NCBI RefSeq assembly: GCF_043195105.1
Contig: NZ_JBAFWO010000002.1
Origin: NCEH01 sp002257205
GTDB lineage: Bacteria > Pseudomonadota > Alphaproteobacteria > Rhizobiales > Xanthobacteraceae
Length of the DNA: 64,000 nucleotides
Direction: 5' to 3' (one strand)
The first letter of the stretch is position 1. Each line of letters starts with the position of its first letter. This document shows positions 8,022 to 16,582 of the stretch, piece after piece. Below the pieces are notes generated by a model. The model did not search any database. It was not told the DNA's origin and saw only the letters and a list, made by a program, of their open reading frames with translations. The position numbers were made by a program, and so were the translations under genes.

Positions 8022-9491
8022 TTGCCTGCGCCCATGCTTTCCCGCCAGATTCCCCGCGAAATCCTCATCCCCCTGATCGTCGCCTGCGCGCTGTTCATGG
8101 AACAGGTGGATTCGACCGTCATCTCCACCTCGCTGCCGGCCATCGCCAAGTCGCTGGGCGAGGACCCTGTTGCTCTGAAACTGGCGCTGACTTCCTACCT
8201 GCTCAGCCTTGCGGTCTTCATTCCCGCCAGCGGATGGGCGGCCGATCGTTATGGCGCGCGCACAGTGTTCCGCGCCGCCATCGTGATCTTCACCATCGGC
8301 TCGATCCTGTGCGGCATGTCCACCAGCCTGTCGGATTTCGTACTGTACCGCATCATCCAGGGCATGGGCGGGGCGATGATGGTGCCAGTGGGGCGGCTCG
8401 TGATTCTGCGCTCCATTCCCAAGGCGCAGCTGGTGTCCGCGCTGGCGTGGCTCACCGTGCCTGCGCTGCTGGGGCCGGTGCTCGGGCCGCCGCTGGGCGG
8501 CTTCATCACCACTTATTTCGATTGGCGCCTGATCTTCTACATCAATGTTCCCATTGGGATATTGGGCATCGTCCTGGCGACCCGTTTCATTGAGAACGTG
8601 CGCGAGCAGGATGTGCCGCCACTCGATCTGCGGGGGCTCGTGCTCTCGGGCATCGGACTTTCCGGCCTGGTGTTCGGCTTCGCGGTCTTCGGGCAGGAGC
8701 TGGTGCCGCTCTGGGTAGCCGGGGGCGTAACGGCCATCGGCTTGATCGCGTTGATATTTTACGTGCGCCATGCGCGGGTGACACCGCATGCGGTGCTCGA
8801 TCTCAATCTGCTGCGCCTGCCCACGTTCCGCGCCGGGGTGATCGGTGCATCGCTGTTCCGCATCGGCATCGGCGCCTTGCCGTTCCTGCTGCCGCTGATG
8901 CTTCAGCTCACATTCGGCCTCTCGCCGTTCGCCTCCGGCCTCATGACCTTTGCCGCCTCGGCGGGGGCGCTGATCATGAAGACCACCGCCGCGCCGATCA
9001 TCCGCCGCTTCGGATTTCGCCGGGTTCTTGTGGTGAACAGCCTGATTTCCGCGGCTTTCATCGCCTCTAACGCGCTATTCACGCCAGATACGCCGACATT
9101 GGTCATCATGGCGGTTCTGCTCGTCGGCGGCTTTTTCCGCTCGCTGGAATTCACCGCCCTGAACGCGATCGCCTATGCAGATGTCGAGCCGGCGGCCATG
9201 AGCCGGGCGACCTCGTTTGCCAGCGTCGGACAGCAGGTGTCGATTTCGCTCGGCGTCGCGACCGCCGGCATCATCCTTGAAGTGATGCGCGACCTGCGGG
9301 GGGAGACCGATCTGGTGCTGGCGGATTTCACGCCCGCCTTCCTCATTGTCGCGCTGATCAGCGCCTCATCGGTCATCAGCTTCCTGCGCCTGCCCAAGGA
9401 TGCGGGGGCGGAAATGGCGGGACGCAAGGTCTCGCCCGCCGAAAAGGACAGCCTGCCGGACCCGCGCGGCGAGGTGCAGCCGAATCCGTGA
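8022..9491 (+). CDS. DHA2-family MFS drug/proton antiporter
   Basis: This inner-membrane exporter of the 14-helix DHA2 (EmrB-like) group has 489 residues, the usual length. The first helix carries FMEQVDSTVISTSLPAIAKS, matching the family motif with the acidic residue in helix 1. The MFS loop motif appears as GWAADRYGARTVF, and motif C-like residues as PALLGPVLGPPLGGFI. A GGAG at 8013-8016 fits a TTG start at 8022 better (5-base spacing) than the ATG at 8034, so the start is uncertain by four codons. No periplasmic adaptor gene is adjacent. The substrate cannot be read from the sequence. Confidence 0.9.
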   Translation: MPAPMLSRQIPREILIPLIVACALFMEQVDSTVISTSLPAIAKSLGEDPVALKLALTSYLLSLAVFIPASGWAADRYGARTVFRAAIVIFTIGSILCGMSTSLSDFVLYRIIQGMGGAMMVPVGRLVILRSIPKAQLVSALAWLTVPALLGPVLGPPLGGFITTYFDWRLIFYINVPIGILGIVLATRFIENVREQDVPPLDLRGLVLSGIGLSGLVFGFAVFGQELVPLWVAGGVTAIGLIALIFYVRHARVTPHAVLDLNLLRLPTFRAGVIGASLFRIGIGALPFLLPLMLQLTFGLSPFASGLMTFAASAGALIMKTTAAPIIRRFGFRRVLVVNSLISAAFIASNALFTPDTPTLVIMAVLLVGGFFRSLEFTALNAIAYADVEPAAMSRATSFASVGQQVSISLGVATAGIILEVMRDLRGETDLVLADFTPAFLIVALISASSVISFLRLPKDAGAEMAGRKVSPAEKDSLPDPRGEVQPNP

Positions 9492-9513
9492 CCGCGGCGG
9501 CTGCCGCTGCGGT
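9491..9513 (+). terminator. Possible terminator hairpin after the MFS gene
   Basis: ACCGCGGCGG pairs with CCGCTGCGGT through one G-T wobble, starting at the stop codon. There is no T-run after it, so it may be a weak or factor-assisted terminator. Confidence 0.4.
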
Positions 9514-9696
9514 TGATCATGGACATGATGAATGTCCGCGTCGGCACCGTGCCCATTGCGCGGGGGGCCGTCCCGGGTTTAGGCCGGAGCCAGATCGGCG
9601 GTCCGCCCGCCCTCTGACCAATTGCGTTGTTGCATTTTCTTCACGCGAACCGGTGTCCACTTCGCTCGAAAATGCTCTGGGAGGCTTAAGAACAAC

Positions 9697-10875
9697 ATGT
9701 CTCAATCCGTCATGATCATGTCCGGCGTGCGCACCGCCATTGGCACCTTCGGCGGCGCGCTCGCCTCGGTTCCGCCGACAAGGCTCGGCAGCTTGGTGGT
9801 GGCCGAGGCGCTGAAGCGCGCCCAGGTGGACGGCGCGGAGGTGGGCACCGTGGTGTTCGGCCATGTGATCGTCACCGAACCGCGCGATGCCTATCTCAGC
9901 CGGGTCGCGGCGATGGAAGGCGGCATCCCCAAGGAAGTGCCGGCCATGAACGTGAACCGCCTCTGCGGCAGCGGCGCCCAGGCGGTGGTCTCGGCGGCGC
10001 AGGCGATTCTTCTGGGCGATTGCGATGTGGCGGTGGCCGGCGGCGCGGAATGCATGAGCCGCTCGCCCCATCTTCTGTCCACCTCGCGCTTCGGCCAGCG
10101 CATGGGCGACATGGCGGCGTCCGATCTGATGGTCGGCGTGCTCACCGACCCGTTCGGCCATGGCGGCATGGGCATCACGGGCGAGAATGTCGCCGAGAAA
10201 TGGAACATCACCCGCGCGGCACAGGATGAACTCGCCCTCACCAGCCAGCAGCGCGCCCGCGCGGCCATCGACGAAGGCCGCTTCCGCGATCAGATCCTGC
10301 CGGTGACGGTTACGGTCGGGCGTAAGGAAGCGGTGTTCGACACCGACGAGCATCCCAAGGCGACCACGGCCGAGATCCTCGCCGGCCTGCGCGCCGCCTT
10401 CAAGAAGGGCGGCTCGGTCACCGCCGGCAATTCGTCCGGCATCAATGACGGCGCGGCGAGCCTGGTGCTGATGGCGGAGGACCGGGCCGCGCGCTCCGGC
10501 AAGACGCCGCTCGCGCGCATCGTCGGCTATGCCCATGCGGGGGTGGAGCCGGGCGAGATGGGCATCGGCCCGGTGCCGGCGGTGCGCAAATTGTGCGAAC
10601 GCACCGGCCTCAAGGTGGCCGATTTCGACGTGATCGAATCCAACGAGGCGTTCGCCGCCCAGGCCTGTGCGGTGGCGCGGGAGCTGGATTTCGACCCCGC
10701 CAAGCTCAATCCCAACGGTGGGGCCATCGCGCTCGGCCATCCGGTGGGCGCCTCCGGCGCGATCCTGGTGGTGAAGGCGCTGAACGAGCTGCAGCGCATC
10801 GGCGGGCGCTACGGCCTCATCACCATGTGCATCGGCGGCGGGCAGGGCATCGCCTTGGCCATCGAGCGGGTGTGA
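9697..10875 (+). CDS. Acetyl-CoA C-acetyltransferase (thiolase)
   Basis: This cytoplasmic thiolase of 392 residues (family-typical) cleaves 3-ketoacyl-CoA with CoA or condenses two acetyl-CoA. The acyl-accepting cysteine is near residue 90 in MNVNRLCGSGAQAVVSA. The second-half signatures are NPNGGAIALGHPVGASGA, with the catalytic histidine, and CIGGGQGIA, with the second cysteine. The start at 9697 begins MSQSVMIMSGVRTAIGTFGG, and upstream codons do not look coding. It may supply the thiolytic step for the acyl-CoA operon encoded leftward at 11-21.7 kb, but it is transcribed the other way and could equally serve PHB metabolism. Confidence 0.93.
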   Translation: MSQSVMIMSGVRTAIGTFGGALASVPPTRLGSLVVAEALKRAQVDGAEVGTVVFGHVIVTEPRDAYLSRVAAMEGGIPKEVPAMNVNRLCGSGAQAVVSAAQAILLGDCDVAVAGGAECMSRSPHLLSTSRFGQRMGDMAASDLMVGVLTDPFGHGGMGITGENVAEKWNITRAAQDELALTSQQRARAAIDEGRFRDQILPVTVTVGRKEAVFDTDEHPKATTAEILAGLRAAFKKGGSVTAGNSSGINDGAASLVLMAEDRAARSGKTPLARIVGYAHAGVEPGEMGIGPVPAVRKLCERTGLKVADFDVIESNEAFAAQACAVARELDFDPAKLNPNGGAIALGHPVGASGAILVVKALNELQRIGGRYGLITMCIGGGQGIALAIERV

Positions 10876-10887
10876 GGATTTAACCCC

Positions 10888-11072
10888 CCGGATCCCGGCC
10901 CAGCGACGGCTTTGCCGGAGCGCCGAGCCGGGACCCAGGGGAGAAGACGGCGCAGCCGGCACCCGCGCCGCGCGCTTGCGATGAAAGCGCCTGCGGCGGA
11001 TTTTTGCGCTGGGTCCCGGCTCTGCGTTCCGCGCCCGTGGCGGGAACGCGCGGCTCCCCGCCGGGAAAGGGA
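10888..11072. repeat. Inverted GC-rich intergenic element between convergent genes
   Basis: GGATCCCGGCCCAGCG (about 10890) and CGCTGGGTCCCGGC (about 11008) are imperfect inverted copies flanking the gap between two converging genes. Internal GCCGGGA/TCCCGGC and CGCGTTCC-type arms are also present. This looks like a dispersed palindromic element and may act as a bidirectional stop. Confidence 0.5.
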
Positions 11073-11073
11073 C

Positions 11074-12180
11074 TCAGGAGGCGCGGCCGGCGCGGCTCGG
11101 CTGAAGGTCGAACAGCGCCGGCTTGGAATGCCCGTCGCGGGCGCAGAGGCGGATTATCGTCGCTTCCACGGCGGCGGGATCCGCGCGCTCCATGAGGGCG
11201 CAGGGGCCGAGCGTGAAGCGCAGGGCGAGCTGCGCGCCCTTGTCCATGTCGGCCGGTATGGCGCCGCCGGCATTCAGCAGTTCCAGCGCCGGCACGAACA
11301 GCGCGCCAAGCAGGCGCTGTTCGATCTCGTCCGCGACCTCGGGGGACGGCGCGGCATCCTCGGAAACCTCCCAGGCCACGCCGCTTTCGCCCTGCCGCAC
11401 CAAGGCGGCGCAGGCGCCATAGAACGGGCCGAGGGGGAAAAGATTTTCCATCGCATGGGCGGCCACGGCCGGGCCGATGAGGTTCATCACCTTGAACGGT
11501 CCGGCGGCGACGCCGAGCCGCGCGCGGGCCACGGCATCCACCTCGGAAGGGGTCGCCCGCAGGTCCTGAACGATGTGGGCCGCCTCATTGTAATAGGGGC
11601 AGAAGAAGCGGTTCACCACGAAGCCCGGCGTATCCGCGCAGCGCAGCGGCACGCGGCGCGTCTGCTCCAGGAAGGCGAGGGCGCGCGCCACCGTTTCAGC
11701 GGAGGTCTTCGCCGCCCGCACCACCTCCACCAGCGGGCTCACCTCGGCCGGGCTGAAATAATGCAGGCCGAGGAAGCGCGCCGGATCGGGCAGCACGTCG
11801 GCGATGTCGCCCACCTTCAGCGCGCTGGTATTGGTGGCGATAATGCCGCTGGGCGCGAGATGCGGGGCGAGCTGCGCGAACAAGGCGCGCTTCACCGCCA
11901 GATCCTCGAACACCGCTTCGATGATGAGGTCGCGCGCGCCGAGTGCGGCGAGATCGCGCGCGCCATGGATGCGGGCGAGCGCCGCTTGCGCATCGTCCGC
12001 GCTCATGCGGTTGGCGGAAACCCAGCGCTCATAGGTCTTCGCGGCACGGGCCTTGAGCCTTTCCACCGCGTCCGGGCGCGCGTCATACAGGAGCACGTCG
12101 ATGCCGTGGCGGGCCGCGTCGAGGGCGATGCCGCCGCCCATCAGGCCGGCGCCGAGCACGCCGAGATTTGGCTTGGTCAT
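11074..12180 (-). CDS. 3-hydroxyacyl-CoA dehydrogenase
   Basis: This cytoplasmic NAD-dependent dehydrogenase (368 residues) oxidises L-3-hydroxyacyl-CoA to 3-ketoacyl-CoA. The N-terminal Rossmann loop is LGVLGAGLMGGGIALDAA. The family motif around the catalytic histidine appears as FLGLHYFSPAEVSPLVEVV. The 3HCDH C-terminal part begins at CADTPGFVVNRFFCPYYNEA. The ATG at 12180 overlaps the TGA of the preceding DUF6285 gene in an ATGA arrangement, so translation is probably coupled. It is the last gene of an eleven-gene leftward operon and would complete the beta-oxidation side after the Lva-like steps. Confidence 0.92.
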   Translation of the reverse strand: MTKPNLGVLGAGLMGGGIALDAARHGIDVLLYDARPDAVERLKARAAKTYERWVSANRMSADDAQAALARIHGARDLAALGARDLIIEAVFEDLAVKRALFAQLAPHLAPSGIIATNTSALKVGDIADVLPDPARFLGLHYFSPAEVSPLVEVVRAAKTSAETVARALAFLEQTRRVPLRCADTPGFVVNRFFCPYYNEAAHIVQDLRATPSEVDAVARARLGVAAGPFKVMNLIGPAVAAHAMENLFPLGPFYGACAALVRQGESGVAWEVSEDAAPSPEVADEIEQRLLGALFVPALELLNAGGAIPADMDKGAQLALRFTLGPCALMERADPAAVEATIIRLCARDGHSKPALFDLQPSRAGRAS

Positions 12181-12599
12181 TTCGTCTGGTCCTTGATGAG
12201 GGCATCGACCTCTTGCCGCTCGGCGGGCCGCAGGGCGCCGGGACGGGTGCGATAGGTCGCGATCAGGCTGAGCCGCAGCAGAGCCGCATGAAGACGGGGA
12301 TCGGCATCGTGCGCGCCGGCGCGGATTGCAGCGCACAGCGCGGCCGGGGAGGGCGCCTGCGCGGCTTCAAGACAGGCCGCTTCCGCCAGACGCGCGGCCG
12401 GCGTGGTTTCCATCTCGCGGGCTGCGATGGCGCAGGCATTGGCCACCATGGCCGCCTGATAGCGGTGGTCGCCGGAGAGATGGGGCGCAATCTCCCCCTG
12501 CAAGGTCTGGCGCGCGATGGCGAGCAGGTCCGCACCGAAGGTCTGCGTGCGTGGGGTCTGCGTGCGCGGGGGCTGGGTACGTGAGGTCTCGCCGGTCAT
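12177..12599 (-). CDS. DUF6285 small protein, LvaB-like
   Basis: The 140-residue soluble protein is rich in alanine and helices and matches my recollection of the DUF6285 family. In the Pseudomonas putida levulinate operon a comparable small protein, LvaB, is needed together with the kinase LvaA. Here the gene sits between an APH-type kinase and a dehydrogenase with 4-base ATGA overlaps on both sides, consistent with that partnership. An oddity is the threonine/arginine/proline repeat at the N terminus (RTQPPRTQTPRTQTF, about residues 6-20), encoded by near-identical short DNA repeats. The role as a kinase subunit is inferred from context. Confidence 0.72.
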   Translation of the reverse strand: MTGETSRTQPPRTQTPRTQTFGADLLAIARQTLQGEIAPHLSGDHRYQAAMVANACAIAAREMETTPAARLAEAACLEAAQAPSPAALCAAIRAGAHDADPRLHAALLRLSLIATYRTRPGALRPAERQEVDALIKDQTK

Positions 12600-13648
12600 G
12601 GGCGAAGCTCCCAAGTGGCCGGCGCGGTGGCGCGCAGGATGGCGAGTTCCAATTCGTCGGCGATGCGACCGGTGAGCGCGAGTTCCAGCGAGCTTTCCTG
12701 CCCGCTCGCATGCCGCGCGCCCTGCTGAAGCGCGATGATGGCCCAGCGGATATGGGCCATCACCTCGAAATAGCGCACGCGGGCATCGTCCACCGGTTGG
12801 CCGCTTTCGGCCGCGTAGCCGGCATAGAGATCGGCACGCGCGCCCATGCCGCCGGCTTCGAGATCCGGCCGGCCGAAGCGCCAGCATTCGGCGCAGAACC
12901 AGCCGAGGTCGGACATGGGATCGCCCCAGCCGGCGAATTCCCAATCCAGCACCGCCGTCACGCCCGTCGCGTCCAGCATGTAATTTCCGGTGCGAAAATC
13001 GCGATGGATGAGGCAGATGTCTCCCGGCGGTGGGGCGGCAACCTCGCCCCAGCGCAGACCCCAGTCCAACGCCGGGCGTGGCTCGCCCAGCGCGTCGAGC
13101 GCGGCGCGCAAATCGGCGATGTCGGTGCGGGCGAAATCGTCTGGCGGGGCAGGCAGGAAGGCGAGGGCGGGGTGGGGCGGGCGCACGCGGTGCAGCTTCG
13201 CCATCTCCGCCCCGAGCCGGCGCAGCAGCGCCGCCCGATCGCCGCCGAGCGCGGTGTCCTTCACCACGCGCGGGCCGAGCGCGACGCCTTCTACACGCTC
13301 CATCAGGGCGAAGGGCGTGCCCAGCAAGGTCGTGTCGGCGCAAGAGAGGATGGGGCGGGGCACGGTCACGCCCGTCGCATGGGCGACCTTGATGATCTCG
13401 AATTCCGCCACCCGGCCGTGGCTGGAGCCCACCACGCTGGGTGCATCCTTGCGCAGCACATAGGAGCGCTCGCCCGCTTCCGCGCCGCCCTCGATGGTGA
13501 GGTCGAGCCGCCAGTTCTGCTGGATCGCGCCGCCCTTCAGCAGGCGCGCGGCGCGCGGCACCACGGCGCGGGCACCGAGTTCGCGCGCGAGAAAAGCGGC
13601 GAGGGCGTCGAGGGGGAGGCCTTCATCGGGCGGCCCTTCATTTGCCAT
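12596..13648 (-). CDS. APH-family phosphotransferase, LvaA-like acyl-CoA kinase
   Basis: The cytoplasmic kinase-fold protein has 350 residues. The catalytic loop reads HRDFRTGNYMLD, and the magnesium motif appears as AVLDWEFAGWGDPMSDLGWF. Both are intact, so the kinase should be active. Relatives next to or fused to acyl-CoA dehydrogenases (bacterial LvaA, eukaryotic ACAD10/11) phosphorylate the 4-hydroxyl of 4-hydroxyacyl-CoAs rather than drugs. The start at 13648 (MANEGPPDEGLPLDALAAFL) overlaps the upstream dehydrogenase by 11 bases, and the stop overlaps the DUF6285 start. Aminoglycoside resistance is unlikely given this setting. Confidence 0.85.
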   Translation of the reverse strand: MANEGPPDEGLPLDALAAFLARELGARAVVPRAARLLKGGAIQQNWRLDLTIEGGAEAGERSYVLRKDAPSVVGSSHGRVAEFEIIKVAHATGVTVPRPILSCADTTLLGTPFALMERVEGVALGPRVVKDTALGGDRAALLRRLGAEMAKLHRVRPPHPALAFLPAPPDDFARTDIADLRAALDALGEPRPALDWGLRWGEVAAPPPGDICLIHRDFRTGNYMLDATGVTAVLDWEFAGWGDPMSDLGWFCAECWRFGRPDLEAGGMGARADLYAGYAAESGQPVDDARVRYFEVMAHIRWAIIALQQGARHASGQESSLELALTGRIADELELAILRATAPATWELRP

Positions 13649-14849
13649 CGGGCACGCCCCAGCGCCAGAAATCCTGGCCTTCCCGCGCATAATTGCCGGC
13701 CAGCACCATGTCGTGCACCTCGCTCGCTCCATCCACCAGCTTGGCCTGGCGGGCATAGCGATAGATCCATTCCAGCGGCGTGTCCTTGGAATAGCCCTTG
13801 GCGCCGCAGAGCTGGAGCGCCGTGTCGGCGCACAGGTGCAGGGTCTCTGCCACGTGGTTCTTGGCCATGGAGATTCCCTTGCGGGCCTTGTCCCCGGCAT
13901 CGAGCAGCCAGGCCGCCTTCATCACCAGGAGGCGGCCCACCTCGATGGCCGAGGCGGCGCGGCCGAGCTTGATCTGCACGCTCTCGCGGTCGGCGAGGCG
14001 GATGCCGAAGCCGGTGCGCTCGCTGGCATAGGCATGGCCGATCTCCAGCGCGCGCTTGGACAGTCCGAGCCAGCGCATGCAATGGGTGAGACGCGCAGGT
14101 CCAAGGCGGATCTGGGTCACGCGCAGGCCGTCGCCTTCCTTCATCAAGACGTTCTCGACCGGGATCTCCAGGCCGTCGAAGATCAGCTCGCAATGGCCGC
14201 CATGCTCTTCCGGCCCCATGATCTCGATGCGCCGTTCGATGCGCCAGCCGGGTGCCTTGGCGTCGAACAGGAAGGCCGTGAGGCCATTGCGCGGATCATC
14301 CGAGGTGCGCGCCATGACGATGAAGCGGCCCGCCGCCTCGGCCCCGGTGATGAACCATTTGCGACCGGTGATCACATAGCGCTCGCCGCGCTTTTCCGCG
14401 CGCGTCAGCATCATGCCGGGGTCGGACCCGCCGCCGGGATGGGGCTCGGTCATGGCGAAGGCGGAGCGCATCTCGCCGGCGATCACGGGCTTCAGCCACC
14501 AGTCCTGCTGCGGGGGCGTCGCGACCTTGGACATGAGCATCATATTGCCGTCGTCGGGCGCGGCGGCGTTGAAGCAGGCGGGCCCGAAGATGGAGCGGTT
14601 CGCCTCCTCATACATGGCGGCCTGCCCCACCATGCCGATGCCCATGCCGCCCAGCGCCTGCGGCACCTGCGGCGCCCAGAGCCCCTCGGCGCGGGCCTTG
14701 GCGCGCACCCGTTCGAGCACCGGTTCGGCGATGTTGTCATGGGCGTCGTAATTCGCCCGGTCCGCCTCCAGGGGCAGGATGTGGTCGGCCACGAAGGCGC
14801 GCGTGCGGGCGCGGACGGCCTCGATATGCGGGGGGAGGGTGAAGTCCAT
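13638..14849 (-). CDS. Acyl-CoA dehydrogenase, LvaC-like
   Basis: The flavoprotein has 403 residues. The ACAD middle-domain signature is seen in FAMTEPHPGGGSDPGMMLT and WFITGAEAAGRFIVMARTS, and the C-terminal helical domain ends VDGASEVHDMVLAGNYAREG. Placed directly before an APH-type kinase and a DUF6285 gene, it matches the LvaC position. There the dehydrogenase-fold enzyme eliminates phosphate from 4-phosphoacyl-CoA and yields a 3-hydroxyacyl-CoA through an enoyl intermediate. The ATG at 14849 is 17 bases after the SDR stop. An ordinary acyl-CoA oxidation role remains possible. Confidence 0.88.
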   Translation of the reverse strand: MDFTLPPHIEAVRARTRAFVADHILPLEADRANYDAHDNIAEPVLERVRAKARAEGLWAPQVPQALGGMGIGMVGQAAMYEEANRSIFGPACFNAAAPDDGNMMLMSKVATPPQQDWWLKPVIAGEMRSAFAMTEPHPGGGSDPGMMLTRAEKRGERYVITGRKWFITGAEAAGRFIVMARTSDDPRNGLTAFLFDAKAPGWRIERRIEIMGPEEHGGHCELIFDGLEIPVENVLMKEGDGLRVTQIRLGPARLTHCMRWLGLSKRALEIGHAYASERTGFGIRLADRESVQIKLGRAASAIEVGRLLVMKAAWLLDAGDKARKGISMAKNHVAETLHLCADTALQLCGAKGYSKDTPLEWIYRYARQAKLVDGASEVHDMVLAGNYAREGQDFWRWGVPDGK

Positions 14850-14866
14850 CGGGCATCCGAAACAGA

Positions 14867-15631
14867 TTAGAGGGAGGAAACGAGATGCCCGCCGTCCACC
14901 GGCAGGACCACGCCGGTCAGCGTCGGCGCGGCGTCGCCCGCGAGCAGCAGCAGCGGCGCGTCAAGGTCGGTGAGGCGAGAGAGCCGGCGCTGGGGGATGC
15001 GCTTGATCAGCGCCTGGCCGGCGGGGGAGGCGAAGAAATCCGCGTTCAGCTCGGTTTCCAGATAGCCGGGCGCGAGCGCGTTGACGCGGATGTTGTAGCG
15101 CGCCCATTCCAGCGCCAGGGCCTGCGTCATCTGCGCGAGGCCCGCCTTGGCGATGGTGTAGGGCGCGACGTTCCCCGCCACCCGCAGCGCCAGGATGGAG
15201 GCGATATTGACGATGCTGCCGCCGCCGCTCTCCTTCATGGCGCGGGCCGCGCCCTGGGCGACGAAAAAAGCGCCGCGCAGGTTCGTGTCCATCACGGTGT
15301 CGAAGGCGTCCGGCGTCAGGTCCAGCGCCGGGGTGGTGTCGGCGACGCCGGCATTGTTGATCAGCACGTCCAGCCGGCCGAGCGTCTCCCGCACCTGACC
15401 GAAGAACGGCGCGATGGCGTCATCGTCGGTCACGTCGAGGGCGAGCGGTGTGATGTGCCAGCCCTTGGCCTTGGCTTCCTCGGCGAGCGCCGCCAGCCGG
15501 TCGGTGCGCCGGGCGGCGGCGATGACGCGCGCCCCGGCCCCGGCCAGCAGCCGGGCGAAATGCGCGCCGAGGCCCGAGGAGGCGCCGGTAACGACGATGC
15601 CCTTGCCGGCGACGTGATGCGCCAGATCCAT
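14867..15631 (-). CDS. Short-chain dehydrogenase/reductase
   Basis: The classical SDR has 254 residues with the cofactor loop TGASSGLGAHFARLLAG, the NNAGV motif, the serine in GGSIVNIASIL and the YTIAK catalytic tyrosine/lysine pair. The arginines after the second strand (AAARRTDRL) suggest NADP(H) preference. In Lva-type operons a dehydrogenase in this position interconverts a 4-keto and a 4-hydroxyacyl-CoA, a role assigned here only by context. It lies between the ABC permease and the LvaC-like dehydrogenase with short gaps, inside the same leftward operon. Confidence 0.9.
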   Translation of the reverse strand: MDLAHHVAGKGIVVTGASSGLGAHFARLLAGAGARVIAAARRTDRLAALAEEAKAKGWHITPLALDVTDDDAIAPFFGQVRETLGRLDVLINNAGVADTTPALDLTPDAFDTVMDTNLRGAFFVAQGAARAMKESGGGSIVNIASILALRVAGNVAPYTIAKAGLAQMTQALALEWARYNIRVNALAPGYLETELNADFFASPAGQALIKRIPQRRLSRLTDLDAPLLLLAGDAAPTLTGVVLPVDGGHLVSSL

Positions 15632-15660
15632 ACTCTCAACTCCGCGTCGTTCGGCCAGAC

Positions 15661-16545
15661 TCAGCGCTGCATGCCCCAGCGGCGCACAGTGTAGCGCTCG
15701 ATGGTCTGGAAGATGACCCCCTCGATGAACAGGCCGACAATCATCACGGTCATCAAGCCCGCGAACACGCCGGGCGTCTCCAGCAAATTGCGGTTCTCGA
15801 AAATGAACCAGCCGAGCCCGCCCTGGCCGGCGGAAACGCCGAACACCAGTTCGGCTGCGATCAGGGTGCGCCAGGCGAACGCCCAGCCGATCTTCAGGCC
15901 CGAGAGGATCGAGGGGAAGGCGGCCGGGATCAGGATCTGCACCACGAAGCGCAGGCCGCGCAGGCCGAAGGTCTGCCCCGCCATGCGCTGGGTTTCAGAC
16001 ACCGCCAAGAACCCCGCATGGGCGTTCAGCGCCACCGCCCACAGCACCGAATGCACGATCACGAAAATCAGGCTCGGCACGCCGAGGCCGAACCACAGCA
16101 GCGCCAGCGGCAGCAGCGCGATGGCCGGCATGGGATTGAACATGGCGGTCAAGGTGGACAGCAGATCGGTGCCGATGCGGGTGGAGACCGCAAGCGTCGT
16201 GAAGATGGCGGCGAGCGCGATGCCCAGCGCATAGCCCATCACCAGGATGCGCATGCTCACCATGAGGCGGTCCGGGATGCGCCCGTTGATGACGTTGTCC
16301 CACAGGGCCTGCAAGGTTTCGGTGAAGCTCGGGAAGATCAGCGGATTGTCGAGCCAGCGGCCATAGATTTCCCACACGATGGCGAGCGCGACCAGGACCA
16401 GGGCGCGCCGCACGATGGCGTGGGTGAACATGCGCTGGAAGAATGGCAAGGGCGCTTCCACCGCGCCGGTCTTCACCGGCGGCAAGGTGTTGCGGACATA
16501 TTCGGGCCGGATCACCGGCTCCAGCTTCATCGCGGTCTGCGACAT
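15661..16545 (-). CDS. ABC transporter permease, TauC/SsuC type
   Basis: The inner-membrane permease has 294 residues and about six hydrophobic segments after a cytoplasmic N terminus. The coupling region (about 200-235) reads LRFVVQILIPAAFPSILSGL and then the A-W-R segment typical of nitrate/sulfonate/taurine-type importers. It is paired with the ATPase just upstream (37-base gap). The matching solute-binding protein is probably the one at 22811-23818, separated by the regulator gene. The substrate is unknown. The catabolic neighbours suggest a carboxylate rather than a sulfonate. Confidence 0.9.
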   Translation of the reverse strand: MSQTAMKLEPVIRPEYVRNTLPPVKTGAVEAPLPFFQRMFTHAIVRRALVLVALAIVWEIYGRWLDNPLIFPSFTETLQALWDNVINGRIPDRLMVSMRILVMGYALGIALAAIFTTLAVSTRIGTDLLSTLTAMFNPMPAIALLPLALLWFGLGVPSLIFVIVHSVLWAVALNAHAGFLAVSETQRMAGQTFGLRGLRFVVQILIPAAFPSILSGLKIGWAFAWRTLIAAELVFGVSAGQGGLGWFIFENRNLLETPGVFAGLMTVMIVGLFIEGVIFQTIERYTVRRWGMQR

Positions 16546-16582
16546 GGGGTTCCTCCTCGGGGTGGGTTCGGCGATCGCGGGC

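Noticed and set aside
10912..12255. A long rightward frame opposite the 3-hydroxyacyl-CoA dehydrogenase gene
   Set aside because: It is antisense to a clear family member and has the Arg/Gly/His-rich composition of antisense frames in GC-rich DNA.
12596..13648. Aminoglycoside resistance gene
   Set aside because: The kinase fold is intact, but the gene is locked by overlaps into an acyl-CoA operon next to DUF6285 and ACAD genes.
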